DNA of 64,000 nucleotides, taken from positions 4,548,695 through 4,612,694 of the forward strand of contig NC_065533.1 of assembly GCF_020184175.1 (NCBI RefSeq), written 5' to 3'. A program made the position numbers and the translations under genes. Shown piece after piece: positions 33,368 to 44,848 of this stretch (positions are counted from its first letter, which is position 1; each line of letters opens with the position of its first letter). Under the pieces are notes generated by a model that was not told where the DNA came from, searched no databases, and worked only from the letters and a program-made list of their open reading frames with translations. The stretch comes from Aphis gossypii. Taxonomy: Eukaryota; Arthropoda; Insecta; Hemiptera; Aphididae.

Positions 33368-34689
33368 CTGTAAATAACAATTTTTCACAATTTATTTTGT
33401 ATAATTATCATTTTGATTTCTGTGTGTTTTTTAAATACAAAGCACGTTACACTTCCATTCAAAACAATGATGATGAAAAATTAATAACTCTGTTTTAAAG
33501 CCCCAGCAAAAAACAAAATTATTTAATATTATAACTTTAAATTCTACATAGAATGGTGCATGTATTGATTTTACAATATTATGTGTGTATGTACTATACA
33601 CAATACATGTGATAAATAGGTACCTAGTTGAAAATTCAATTTTAAACTTTGAGAGTGATTCCTGATAGAAAGTTAGATCTAGATTGTTCTTTAAAAAGGT
33701 TAAAATTTAAAAAGCCCAATACTTTTTAAAGTAATCAGAGAAAACAAAAAAAAAAAAAAAGTCCAGTGTAAAACATGAATAGTTTTTTTTTTTTATACAT
33801 AGATTAAAATGTTTTATTGGTAATAATACTTGAAAATTAATACAATATTTCTTATAAGTTGTTTATTTATCAATTAATTAACACCGAAAATATACATATT
33901 ATAGTGACAATATTTGATGGTAAGCGTTTTATTTCGAAAATTTTCAATTTGCAAAACCTGGAAAATTGTAAAATTATTTTTTAATTACCTAATAATATTA
34001 TAGAATCTTTTCGACAAAAATTTAATCAGCTTATGAATATTAAAATTATTAGGTAAGTATTTAAAACAATGATTTAATAGGTAGCATTAACAAAAACCAT
34101 AATATGAAATATAGGTACTTTGAGATATTATAGCTCATATTATAGGTATAACATTTTTCTTAAGTATGGTTCAACTATTAGCTTATTTTATCAAGTTTGA
34201 ACCACTTTTGTGCGTTTAAGCTGTGGGAATAAATAAGTCTGACCCCTCCCTAATCTAGCGATGTCTATTTTATCATTAGTTGACAATATTGAGGAAACAG
34301 ATGTTCATCATCCGTATTGGTGATGCCACCGTGTATATATATAGAATTTTAAAAGGAAATGAGGGTAAATCTGGTAGTGAAAATGCAGCCATGCGACGAT
34401 TGGTATGGTGATTCCTATGTTTGGTGAAAAATGTTTGACATATTAAATTAATAAATAATAAAGAGATACTTACATCGTATTTTTTAACAGTATCGATTCT
34501 GACTTCTAAGCCAATTATTTTTATTTATTACCTTAAAAAAATGGTGAATGTTTTTCAATAAGCTTTCCAGAGTAGTTAATACAAAATAATAAAAGAGGAA
34601 TAACTTGTAATAATACTTATTTATCGGTATTATATAAATATAAATTTAACTTAAAAAAAAAAACCAAAAAAGATTTTTAGTTTATTATC

Positions 34690-35690
34690 AAAGAGTTCTT
34701 AAAAATGAAATCCTTGTCACAAAACCCAAATAATTTTATTAAAGTAAATATACCTAATCATAAAATTTCAAATATAAATCGTATTTGTTTTAAAGTAGAA
34801 AAAGTAATAATTTTGTATAAACAAATTCAAAATTGCATTCAAACTAGTCATTAATATAGTTACATAAAAAATGACTAATAAATAATTTAAAAAGAAAATG
34901 AAAATGAAAAATGATTTAAACAATTTATTAAATAAATACCTGCAATAACTAAAGTAGAAGAATAAACTAATAAAGAAATAAATGTAGGAGTTGCTATCGC
35001 TAAAGGTAATCAAGAAGAAAAATAAACTTGAGATCTTTTAGTTAAAGAAGCTATTATAATTTATGATTATTACACTAATGAAAAACAAATAATTTACACT
35101 TATTTAATATTTAGTTAAAATAAAATTTTAAAACCCAAAATTTAATATTCAAATTATAGATATAATAATAATAACAATAATAAATTAATCACCTAAATGA
35201 TTTAAAATAACTTTTACTAATCCTGATCTACAAGACATCCTATTTTGACAAAAAAAAATAATAACTAAACAGAATAAACCACAAACAATATCAACCTAAT
35301 AAAATTCTAATTTAATAAAGTCTAATAATTAAAAAAAATATAAATATTAAAAAAATGTATAAGAATTAAAAATAGACTTTAATAACTTATACATTATATA
35401 TTTATATTCCATACAATAAAATTATAGAAAAAATTAAAAGAAAATTATTACTTATAACTGTATTGAAATAAATAAAATTAAATAAATAAAACTAATTAAG
35501 AATTAGATGTATATATATTATATAATATATATATAAATATTCAATACCTAAACTAAAATTTATCAAAATAAATTAAATACAAACTCAAAATAAAAAAAAT
35601 AATTATATTATTTAAATATAATATAGAAATTTATATTCTTTAATTCCAAAAATTAATATTTTTACTAAACTTAAATAATAAAAATAGATA
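34690..35690 (-). pseudogene. Nuclear mitochondrial insertion (NUMT) containing nad5
   Basis: Minus-strand translation in the invertebrate mitochondrial code (TGA read as Trp) gives pieces typical of NADH dehydrogenase subunit 5: near 35170-35060 a segment like NHLGDxFIIxxIIIIxIIWMLNFG, near 35040-34940 ASLTKRSQVYFSSWLPLAIA followed by YSSTLVIAGIYLI, and near 34810 a short ALSTLKQI-like piece. The frame is broken repeatedly and nuclear-code stops occur, so this is not an active gene. The 35400-35690 part has the same extreme AT bias and may continue the mitochondrial sequence. The limits are approximate. Confidence 0.75.
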
Positions 35691-35929
35691 AATTTAAAAG
35701 AATTTAATGTATAGTAGTATTCTATACTACTATGTCAAACTATATCGTGTACCAGTGGATCTCGGTTTTTAGAGGCCGCAACTTCCTATAATGCCATCAA
35801 GATATTAAGCGAGAAGCGACCCTTTTTAGTTTTTACGTTTTTATTAGCAATCAAGTTTATAGTTATAACAATTAATATTTAAAAAGCATATAAGTAGATA
35901 CCGCTCTGCTGTACATTAGCTACCGTGGG

Positions 35930-37300
35930 GAACACTATTATATATTATAGGAGTGTTAAATTTGAATCCAATGATAGTTATCATTGTATACAAAAAACGA
36001 TTCTGAATGAAGATGATTTGTCAGCCTAGGAAATAATTTCCAGTGGTCGGTGAAAAAAGGTGGTTTATGTTTTAATGGCCTGAATACATCAAAACTTAAA
36101 TTCTTTTATGATTATTGTAAGCTACACTTATGAAAAATCTTGTATTACATTTTCAACTCTTAGCTACTTATGCAAACATTTTTATAAATTATACCTACAA
36201 AATAATTTGCAAATATTCATGATTTTGACGAATTTTTGTCAATATTTGAACTTCAAATGCTAGTAAAAAAAAATTGTGTCTATATATTCTTATAATTTTT
36301 AAAGCACTATAAGAGTAACTTATGAGAAACTTTGTATTAAATTTCAAGTATTTTTATTCAGCCAAAAAAATTTAACAACACTTCAAAAAAATTTTTCAGA
36401 AAAATTGAAAATTTCAGTTGTCTATAAATAGCTCTAAAAAGTCAAAATATTTGAAATCATGTAAAGAAAATTGCAATTTAAATAACTGGTGAAAAATTCA
36501 AATATCTAAGACTATACTTTTTGAATAATAACAAATATTTAAAATCGTTTGAGAATAAATCGTTATCGTTACGCTATTTCGTAAAAATTTTAAATTCAAA
36601 AGCACTTACAATTTTTCCTATAATGATGCTTCGAGTTTTTTCTATAGTTACTTGAAGGAAAACTTATGAAAAACTTAGTTTTGTATTTTTTATCCTTAGT
36701 TATACTCAAAAAAATTTTTATGATTATTCAACTTAAAAATTACTTGTAAATTTTTGCGATTTCGACAGATATCGTAAAAATTTGAACTATAAACGCTTAT
36801 GAAAAAAAATTGTGACTAACGATTTTTAATTTTTTTTAGCTACAATAAGAACAACTTGTAAGGAACTTTGTATTAAATTTTCAAGTTATTTTGGTCATCC
36901 AACATTTTTTTATCGACACTTCAAAAAAAAAATCTCATAAGAATCGACAATTTCAGTGGTCTATAAATAACTCAAAAAATGTCAACATTTTTTCTAAAAT
37001 TTAACTGTATATTATAGATAACACTAACATAAATATTTGGTGAAAATTTCAAGTATTTACAGTGATAAGTTTTTGAATTACAATCATATAAAAAATCGAT
37101 TTATTCGAAATTTTATTAAACATTATTGGTCAATTTTGTTACGAAAAAATATTCAATTTTGGGTAGGAATTTTCCTATAGGTATACCTTATAGGTATATA
37201 TTTACCAATATGATTGTGCATTTATTGTAAAAGCACTTGGTAGTTTTTAATGGTATCAAAGTTACATATCAGGTTTGATTGGAGTTTCAATTGGTTTTTT
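35930..37300. repeat. Degenerate repeat element with internal ~420-bp direct duplication
   Basis: Starting near the stretch ATCCAATGATAGTTATCATT and ACGATTCTGAATGAAGATG, a style of sequence that I recall as dispersed in aphid genomes, the region repeats itself: the block at about 36120-36540 returns at about 36655-37080 with shared phrases such as CTTTGTATTAAATTT, CACTTCAAAAAAA and TTTCAGT(T/G)GTCTATAAATA. No coding frame is preserved. Probably a decayed transposon or satellite-like repeat of unknown family. Confidence 0.55.
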
Positions 37301-39464
37301 TTTTGGCTATAGGTAAAAAAAATCAATGTTTATGGATCATGTACTTAACGTTTGCCAGTTAGCGGCTTTAAAAATAGTGCATTGTGTGCGAACTAATGTC
37401 ATAATAAGATATAATTTTTATCAATTAAATTTTGTTGAGCCTGTTAAATTTTAAAAAGGATGAAAAAATATGACAAATTCCATATATTAATACAGTTGAA
37501 ATTGGTTAAATTGAAATTTGAGTTAACTATAAGTCCGACTGTACTTTCAAATAATGTATTTGAAAATTGTTAGAATATAGTACCTATTATAATATTGCAT
37601 GGAACGAATTCGTGGTGTTTTTTACATGTAAAAATTTAAAACGAACACACATTCGTATGTTTCACCAATTTACTTAATCATAGCCATAGGATCGCATATA
37701 ATTTAATATTATTAAATATAAAAATATATTAATTTTACTTTGAGTTAAAAAAAAATATATGTTTATAGGTATTATTCATTATTCATAACTACTATGCTAA
37801 AATTAATGATATGACTATATGGTGTATTATTAAATATTTAAATACATGATATGTAGATACCTACATATATTATATTATATAGAAATTAATAAATAATAAT
37901 ATAATATTATTTGGATGTTAGTTATTTGTTTTGCAAGATTTAAAAAAATTAATAAAACATTAACTTCAAAGTTAAATTTTCATAAAATATTATATTTTTC
38001 TCTTTATTTATTAATTCTCTTTTGGTGTGAAATATTCGAACGGCTAAAACCTAGTCATCATTATTCGGTAGATACTAAATATAAAGATCATGAAGGTTGA
38101 TCGTGAATTCGTGAACAATTTTAATCTGAAACACACGGGTAGACGAATTAAAACGCTAATGACTTTTAAATTATATATTAATTGAACTAATCATGAGTCA
38201 AATCAAAGAATGTTTGTTTAATTATATACAGATGTTAATGAATTTAAAATCTTAAAAATATAATTTAATTTAGATTATAAAATAGTATGTTCGTTATTTT
38301 AATAGAAAATTATATTGAAAATATATATTTATAAATGTTTTATTATCCATAATAAGCATTGGCTAATTATCTAATAAATGATTGTAATTTAATTATTTTT
38401 ACGTCTGAATTTGATATAACAGATATTATAATTATTTAATTATTTATATTACAGTTGCACACACAATTAATACACAGTATTTACTAGTGAATATTAATTA
38501 TTTATAAATGTATCATATTTTAGTACAGTTATTAGATTAGAGTATAAATACTTATTGTAAATTTACAATAATAATTTCCTTATCGCATGACATAGAAGCA
38601 TTTCATCCGAAAATATAGTGCTCATTTAAAGAATTTGGTTATACATTTTGTATTAAGTTTTGAGTGAAGCAAAAAATTTTATGTTTTTATATGTTTTTTT
38701 AGATTTAGCCATCTTTTCGTAGGCCTTCCGTTTTTCGTTTAGGCACCGTGCCTACTGCCTAATGGTAATAATGGCCCTGTAATACTTAATCTACAATACT
38801 TTACCAATATACCTACGTACCTATCTAAGAATAAGAAAATAGGAAAAAATATAATAATTTATAATATATACCTACATATAATGTAACATTTTTAAATATT
38901 ATTTAAATAATTGTATTTTATTATATATACAATATACATAGAATATACCTATATAATAAATTATATAATTATAAATGGAAATTTAATAGAATATTTTATC
39001 CGACAATAAAAACTGAAATCGGACCTTTTGTCCAACTTTTTTTAAAACGGACTTTTTGTCTTCGGATTTTTTATCTTAGCTTCATATTGTATATTATTGT
39101 GTTCTAGATGTTTCGCGTTGAATTGTCTAAGTGGCTTAAAATTAGTAATTAGGTACTAATTACATTTACTTTTAATTAAAATCGTATTTTTCTATTTTCC
39201 GTAGATAGAGCATTTCGGTAGTTATATACTTATATCTATACTTTTTGTGGGTAACCGTGATTAGGTATTATATTAAATAGTATATAATATACTACTTATT
39301 ACTGTAGAAAAAATATCCAGACGTTACTGGATAATAAAAAATACGAGCGAATGTGTGTGACCATTACCTATTACACTCTAGGGAAGTAAAACTTCTTTCA
39401 TAATAAGTATCGGGGCCCGTGAAATTATAAGCTACTTTACCGTCATCTACTGTGTGTGAAAACA
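37301..39464. other. Intergenic AT-rich DNA, nothing recognised
   Basis: No gene was found; the open stretch at 37915-38100 has no family resemblance. Short phrases GGACCTTTTGTCC and GGACTTTTTGTC near 39025-39060 suggest another small repeat, not resolved. Confidence 0.45.
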
Positions 39465-40393
39465 GGTAACCGGACAATTTCCCCCCGGACATTTTCCCCC
39501 GATTGTTTTTGGCATAGTATAGGACATTTTACCCCCATTTTTTTTTTAAGTTTATTATTTAATAATTTAATATTATTTATTATTTAGTAAGAAATTATTT
39601 TTTTTCATAAATATAATCAGTTATAATACAATTAACTTTGTATATTTATACTATAAATTACATTTTTTTTTATATAAAATATATAATAAGACATAAAAAA
39701 ATTGTATTTAAGTAAAATAGGTTAAAAATTTCATTTTTTTTTTCATAAATATAATAAAAATTGTATAATAAAACGTAAACAATTTGTATATGTATAAGTA
39801 AAAATGTAGGTTAGGTTAAAAATTTCATTTTTTTTCATAATATAATAACAATTGTATAATAAAACGTAAAAAAAATTATATAAGTATAAAAGGTTAAAAA
39901 TATTTATAAAATATAGTCTAAAAATTTCGACATAAAAATGATATATTTTGTAAAAAACATTTAATTTCTGACACTTTTTTTATATCTAAGCACATATTTT
40001 GTAATCGTCTTTCATATTTATTTATTTATTTTTTGTTAAAAAAACCGTGCCTGTTTTAATTTTTAATAGTTTGTTAATTTTAGATACTAGCGAATAATAC
40101 AATATGCTAGTAATATTACTTTTTTATTTAGGCAATCTTTTAAATATAATATTACTAGGTATTATTTTATTATTTCAAGTTGTTGAATTGATCAAAAATA
40201 TACATCTATACTATAATAGGTAATTATAGTATAATTGATTATATTTATAAAAAAAAAATTATATTTTACTGGAAAAAAATAATTTCTTATTAAATATTAA
40301 ATAATAAACTTAAAAAAAAAATGGAGGGAAAATGTCCTACTACGCCAAAAACAGTCGGGGAGAAAATTTCCGGGGGGAAATTGTCCGCCATTC
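39465..40393. mobile_element. Non-autonomous DNA transposon (929 bp) with ~140-bp TIRs and 9-bp target duplication
   Basis: The left arm has CGGACAATTTCCCCCCGGA, GATTGTTTTTGGCATAGTA and a GGACATTTTACCCCC block; the right arm repeats these in inverse orientation up to TTTCCGGGGGGAAATTGTCCG. The pairing continues about 140 bp inward. GTGAAAACA occurs at 39456-39464 and 40394-40402, a plausible 9-bp target-site duplication, which is the size made by Mutator-like transposases. The interior holds about three ~100-bp tandem units (39600-39900) built on AAAAATTTCATTTTTTTTC and TATAATAAAACGTAAA. No coding capacity. Confidence 0.8.
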
Positions 40394-40402
40394 GTGAAAA
40401 CA

Positions 40403-41084
40403 ACCGTTTTTTCAACTATTAATTATGGTATCTATCTACGTATATCTTTTTTTCTTTATGCATACGAAGTTTTTTTTACTAAAATAGTACTATGAACGTG
40501 TTGCAGATTTTAGTAGAGCGGTGATGTCTGTTTCGAAGCACATTATTCGTTTACTAATGTACAATAGATACTCATCATCTGTTTTCGATTCAATACATTA
40601 CATTATATCGTTGTATTTTTTTTTATATACATGTCTTCGACCACGGGTCTATTGTCGGATAGCCAGGTGGTCCAGACCGACACTGCCTGTAATCTGTATA
40701 ACCTATAGGTATTGTAGAATACAGCTGACAGGTTAGCGTTATTAGAGTTATACTAATGATTGGTGCATATGTCGTATAGGCATAATATAGTGAAATCAGA
40801 TATTTTACTAAATAAGAAAAAGAATTTGATTTTTATGCAACTTCACTATTCGACTATACCTTGTCGTTTAACTAAATGCCTTTTTAAAGTTAGTCAAATT
40901 ATATAATTGAAAAATTTTGTATTATTTTAAAAAATTAACAATATTTTCTAATAATAATTGAATGTATACACGTACACGACAATCGGCTTTAGTACTTTTC
41001 CTACTTTCTAAAGTAAATGATTTCTTTTCTAGAAACTCGATTACCATTTCTGACCGAATTTCAGATGAAACAATTTTCATTCGA
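40403..41084. other. Intergenic AT-rich DNA, nothing recognised
   Basis: Only short open stretches without family resemblance. A (TA)n tract follows near 41248-41265. Confidence 0.45.
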
Positions 41085-41640
41085 TCACCTCGAAAGCATC
41101 GAGTCGGCTTCCACATACCCGAAATCAAGTTATCTTATATATTATAAAATATTATGTACAGATAACTACTGCGAGGTATTAATAATTTGGCAGCATAAGG
41201 TTAAACGGACCATTTGAAATCATTAAAGAAATACGTGAAGGCAATATATATATATATATATTATATACTAGCTGGCTCCGTGCACTTCGTTGCCCGTTAA
41301 AAATGCCAATCCTATATAATATGATTCGAATTTTGATTAATTTGTTATTTAATATTCGGTTTAGCGATGTTCAAAACTTAGACATTTTCATTGACCGTTT
41401 TGATTCTCAAAAATCTTGTAAAACCACCACTTTAATATGCGAATTTCTATTAAAGGAAACGTCTTGCAGGTGTTCTCTTCACATGTTTCTATAACGATTT
41501 TAAATGATTTGCTTAACCTTATGCTGCCAAATTATTAATACCTCGTAGTAGTTATCTGTACCTACATAATATTTTATAATATAAGATAGGGGCTGGTGAA
41601 ACTTGATTTCGTGTGTGTGGAAGCCGCCTTTGAGGTGGTC
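41085..41640. repeat. ~150-bp inverted repeat around a CTAGCTGGCTCCGTGCACTTCG block
   Basis: The sequence at 41085-41225 (TCGGCTTCCACATAC, CAGATAACTACTGCGAGG, TTTGGCAGCATAAGG) reappears inverted at 41500-41640. Between the arms, at about 41267, stands ACTAGCTGGCTCCGTGCACT followed by TCGTTGCCCGTTAAAAAT, a phrase similar to one often seen at retroposon ends in insects. It may be a fold-back element or two opposed insertions of the same repeat. Confidence 0.6.
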
Positions 41641-42790
41641 ATTACCTATATTATATATATAAAGAATACAGTATAGAGGTATAAATAAATAATTAGTATA
41701 AATATGAATTAAATGAATTAATAGGCGAGCTATTTCAACATAAGGATTTGTATTTAAAAGATTGTCCAGTCGCTTGCCCGAAGATTTTTTTGTACCAACG
41801 GGTTAAAAAATAAATATTTTCAGAAAAAGATACCTAGTTGAGTGTCTAGCCATCAGTCATGTCAACATATAAATCACTATCCGAAAGTTTAATTCATAGT
41901 TGTCAATTGTCATACCTCCTAATGTCGAAGTTCAGGTGTTATCAAATATTTAATCACCAATTCAACTAAAATATATTATAATGATGTATACACCCGAGAA
42001 AACTTCGATCAAGGTTAGGTTCGATTAAATGTATAGTTATGTATGTAGCATATGTCATTAGTAAGAAATATAACAGATTAATAGAATAAAATATAATAAT
42101 AAAAAGTAATATAGTAGGGTTTTATATTTTTACCAAAATCTAATTGGGACATGTTATTAATTATTATGCACGCAATTATTTAATTTTTTTTTTTTAAATA
42201 AATGCTTGACGGGTTTTGAATTAAAAAAATTAAATGATTATCTGTTTATTGCTTCGGGCCTTTTCTCTTCTATGTTGGGTTTCCATGCTTTACGGCTTAT
42301 ATACATGTCTAATGTTGCTAAAAGATGTGTAATATCTTAGATATCTGCTCTGATGCTATTACGATTGTCTTGGAATTACCAAGCTGTTTTTCGTTACTAT
42401 CTGAAACGGAATATGATTAATTTGTGTTCAGTAGCGTCCCTACAGTTAATTTAATTACTGATCATTTATATTTTAAGAGTGTTATTAAATTAAATGCAGT
42501 CTAGTCCCTTGTTGTTAATGCAATTTTACTGTCACTTATTAATTTAGATCAATACCTTAGTGCAACGGTTCCCAACCCATGGGCCTCGAGCAGCACGGTA
42601 CTGGGCTGTGAACAGTATAATATTATTATAACTATCCTTGTTTTATACTGATAATATTTCTGGTTATAATAATATTTGATCAATATTAACTATAGTGTAA
42701 AATAAGTGTACGGTATCGAACGTTTGCGGTATCGATAGTTTCATCTCATATAATATATATTTTATAATTATCTATAGACATATAGGAGAC
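41641..42790. other. Intergenic AT-rich DNA with a hAT-like end
   Basis: No gene seen. At about 42566, CAACGGTTCCCAACCCATGGGCC resembles the CAG.GGTTCCCAA ends of hAT elements; the partner end was not found. Confidence 0.35.
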
Positions 42791-43241
42791 CGCCCCGATT
42801 CACTCATCAACGCCCAGACCAAACCGCTGGGTATAGGGACTTCAAATTTTGTACAAAGGTTTCTTAAGCAATTTAGAAGCGCACTAAGAAAGGATTTTTC
42901 AAAATTCGCATTTTAAAGGGTTGCTAAAACGGGAATTTTGTAATTTACGATGGAATTTTTGTTTATAAATAGTTGCTATAACAATCTGATTTATGTGTTG
43001 ATACATTTACATTTAGTCATTTTTTAAAGTTTGTATACATTTTATATAGCTATATAAATGTATTTTTTTCCAACTGTTAATCGCTGTTCAGTGTATTGAT
43101 AGTGCTAATAGTACGTGGAATTCACAATTTAATAATAACAATCAATTATATTAAGCTTATAGTCGAAGTTATCGGCGACCCGCGATTGCAACACACAATA
43201 GGTACGGGCGGTAGACAGTCAAAGTACAAAGATAACGCGAT

Positions 43242-44227
43242 ATGGTGAATATGTGCTGCCTACAACTCTTTCGGCCCTACTCACCCCCCACCATTGACCG
43301 ATCAGCCACCGTTGTCATCGAGTTTTTAAACATGAATAGGGAAATGGTATCTCACATCGTTGTACCTATTACAGGAGATGGTGCCTGTTTATTTAATTCG
43401 CTTTCCTATCTTTGTACGGAACTGAGCAAATGGCCAGAGAAATACGCAAGCTTATTGTGAGCCACGTAACAAAAAATTGGAGAGAGTTTTCTATCATGTC
43501 TCACGACAACAATGGGGACAACTATATGAGTTCCGCTGAGTATTTTGCTGACATGTCTCAATTATATACTTATGGTGGTTTATGTGAATTGGTGGCCGCT
43601 GGACAATTGTTCCACTACGTTTTTGAAGTTTACCGCAATTATCAGCTCTATGAGCGTTTTGGTATTGAAGGTTACCCTGTGTTGAGGATGCGTTTTACGC
43701 AAAATCTCTCTAGGGGCCATTTTGATGTGTATCTGCCTAATGAGTCAGAAATATTGATCCCTCAGAGAGACTCCACATTACAGTAATCACCTTTCTCTTT
43801 ATCCCTGAAGAAGGGTAGAAAACGCCGTGCCAAATACACTGGCAATATAAGGAAAAAAACAACTTCAAAACGCGGCAAGACATATTCACTTCGTAATCCT
43901 TTAGTGAACAGATCTGCAGTTGCCAGGTACCAGCTAGATAATCCTGAGGTAGACAGAGCTGCTAGGTCTCGATATGAGCATACTAATCCTCGTCGGAAAG
44001 TTGAAAGACTGACACTTCCATGGAAAATAATTGTCAACTCAGGAATGACGTACAATCCTGACCTGGCTTATGAGGCAGAAAAAACTATAGCTCTTGGTTC
44101 TATGAACCTTAAGTGCAAATACTGTAATGCTCTAAAATGGAAAGAAGAAACCCTCGGAATGTGCTGCAATAATGGCAAAGTGCAGCTTCAATCTTTTGAA
44201 CATTTGCCGGAACCTCTCAACAGATAA
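43242..44227 (+). pseudogene. Broken OTU cysteine protease-like + Helitron Rep N-terminal zinc motif
   Basis: The first part reads HIVVPITGDGACLFNSLSYL, an OTU active-site block with Asp and Cys (GDGAC at 43374-43388). Near 43405-43412 the frame shifts by one; the continuation YGTEQMAREIRKLIV ... GHFDVYLP supplies the rest of the fold and the catalytic His. A TAA at 43784-43786 then interrupts the same frame. After it, NPxxxxxxxxxYxxxNP-type repeats lead to CKYCNALKWKEETLGMCCNN and GKVQL, the cysteine motif found at the start of Helitron Rep/helicase proteins. The frame ends at 44227, long before the Rep catalytic core. One frameshift plus one stop argue for a dead copy. Confidence 0.7.
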
Positions 44228-44368
44228 AAAGTAATCCTGTTGTGAAGTAATCCTGTAACCCAGTAATCCTGTTAGATGGTAATCCTGTAAACCAGTAATC
44301 CTGTTATGAAGTAATCCTGATACTAAGTAATCCTGTCATATAATAATCCTGTTATATGGTAATCCACT
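44228..44368. repeat. Minisatellite of ~15-16-bp units (GTAATCCTGT core)
   Basis: About nine imperfect copies of AGTAATCCTGTNNNN follow the stop codon of the OTU/Rep remnant without a gap and end just before the right inverted arm. Tandem repeats near the 3' end are a known trait of Helentron-type short derivatives (HINE/DINE-like). Confidence 0.85.
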
Positions 44369-44637
44369 TGTATTCCACTTGTGGCAAAAATGACTAAATG
44401 TAAATGTATCAACACATAAATCAGGTTATTAAGTAACCATTTATAAACCAAAATTATAAATGTAAAATTCCATCGTAAATCACAAAATCCCAATTGAGCA
44501 ACCCTTTAAAATGCGAATTTTGAAAAATCCTTTCTTAGTGCGCCGCTACATTGCTTAAGGAAACTCTGTACAAAATTTGAGGTCTCTACACCCAGTGGTT
44601 TGGTCTGGGCGTTGATGAGTGAATCGTGACGGACCCG

Positions 44638-44848
44638 ACACGGCGTTGCCCGTGTGTTAGTTTCCCTTTTGGCATTTTCATAGGCCGTGTGTTAGTGTTT
44701 AATTTAACTGTATTGATGGTGCTAATATTACGTGGAATTCACAATTTAATTGTTTGTGTGTGTGTGTGTTAATTGTTATAGCGTTATTAGATTCATTGAT
44801 AACATCTATTTATAGGATGTGAATATTGTTATTATTTTTTTATTATTA
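44638..44848. other. Spacer with a direct repeat of the OTU upstream region and a (GT)n tract
   Basis: About 40 bp at 44707-44748 (TGTATTGATGGTGCTAAT, then ACGTGGAATTCACAATTTA) match 43092-43131 inside the OTU unit in the same orientation with few differences. A (GT)n run follows at about 44752-44769. The repeat links the two Helitron-derived pieces to related elements. Confidence 0.65.

Larger units (their letters stand above)
42792..44637 (+). mobile_element. Helitron-related unit bracketed by ~245-bp inverted repeats, carrying OTU + Rep N-terminal sequence
   Basis: The arm 42795-43040 (starts GATTCACTCATCAACGCCCA) and the arm 44385-44632 (inverse copy) pair over about 245 bp with visible but modest divergence, ending inward at TGTTGATACATTTACATTTAGTCATT. 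Between them lie a broken OTU/Rep-like coding region and a 15-bp minisatellite. OTU proteases are known in Helentron-type (HLE2) Helitrons, whose short derivatives carry subterminal inverted repeats and tandem repeats, so a non-autonomous HLE2-like unit is the best guess. Arms this long are unusual for Helitrons, and a DNA transposon that captured Helitron sequence is the alternative. Confidence 0.6.

Noticed and set aside
34768..35013. Separate minus-strand gene of 81 codons
   Set aside because: It is one frame of the mitochondrial nad5 insertion, not an independent gene.
37915..38100. 61-codon open stretch
   Set aside because: No family resemblance and no flanking gene structure.
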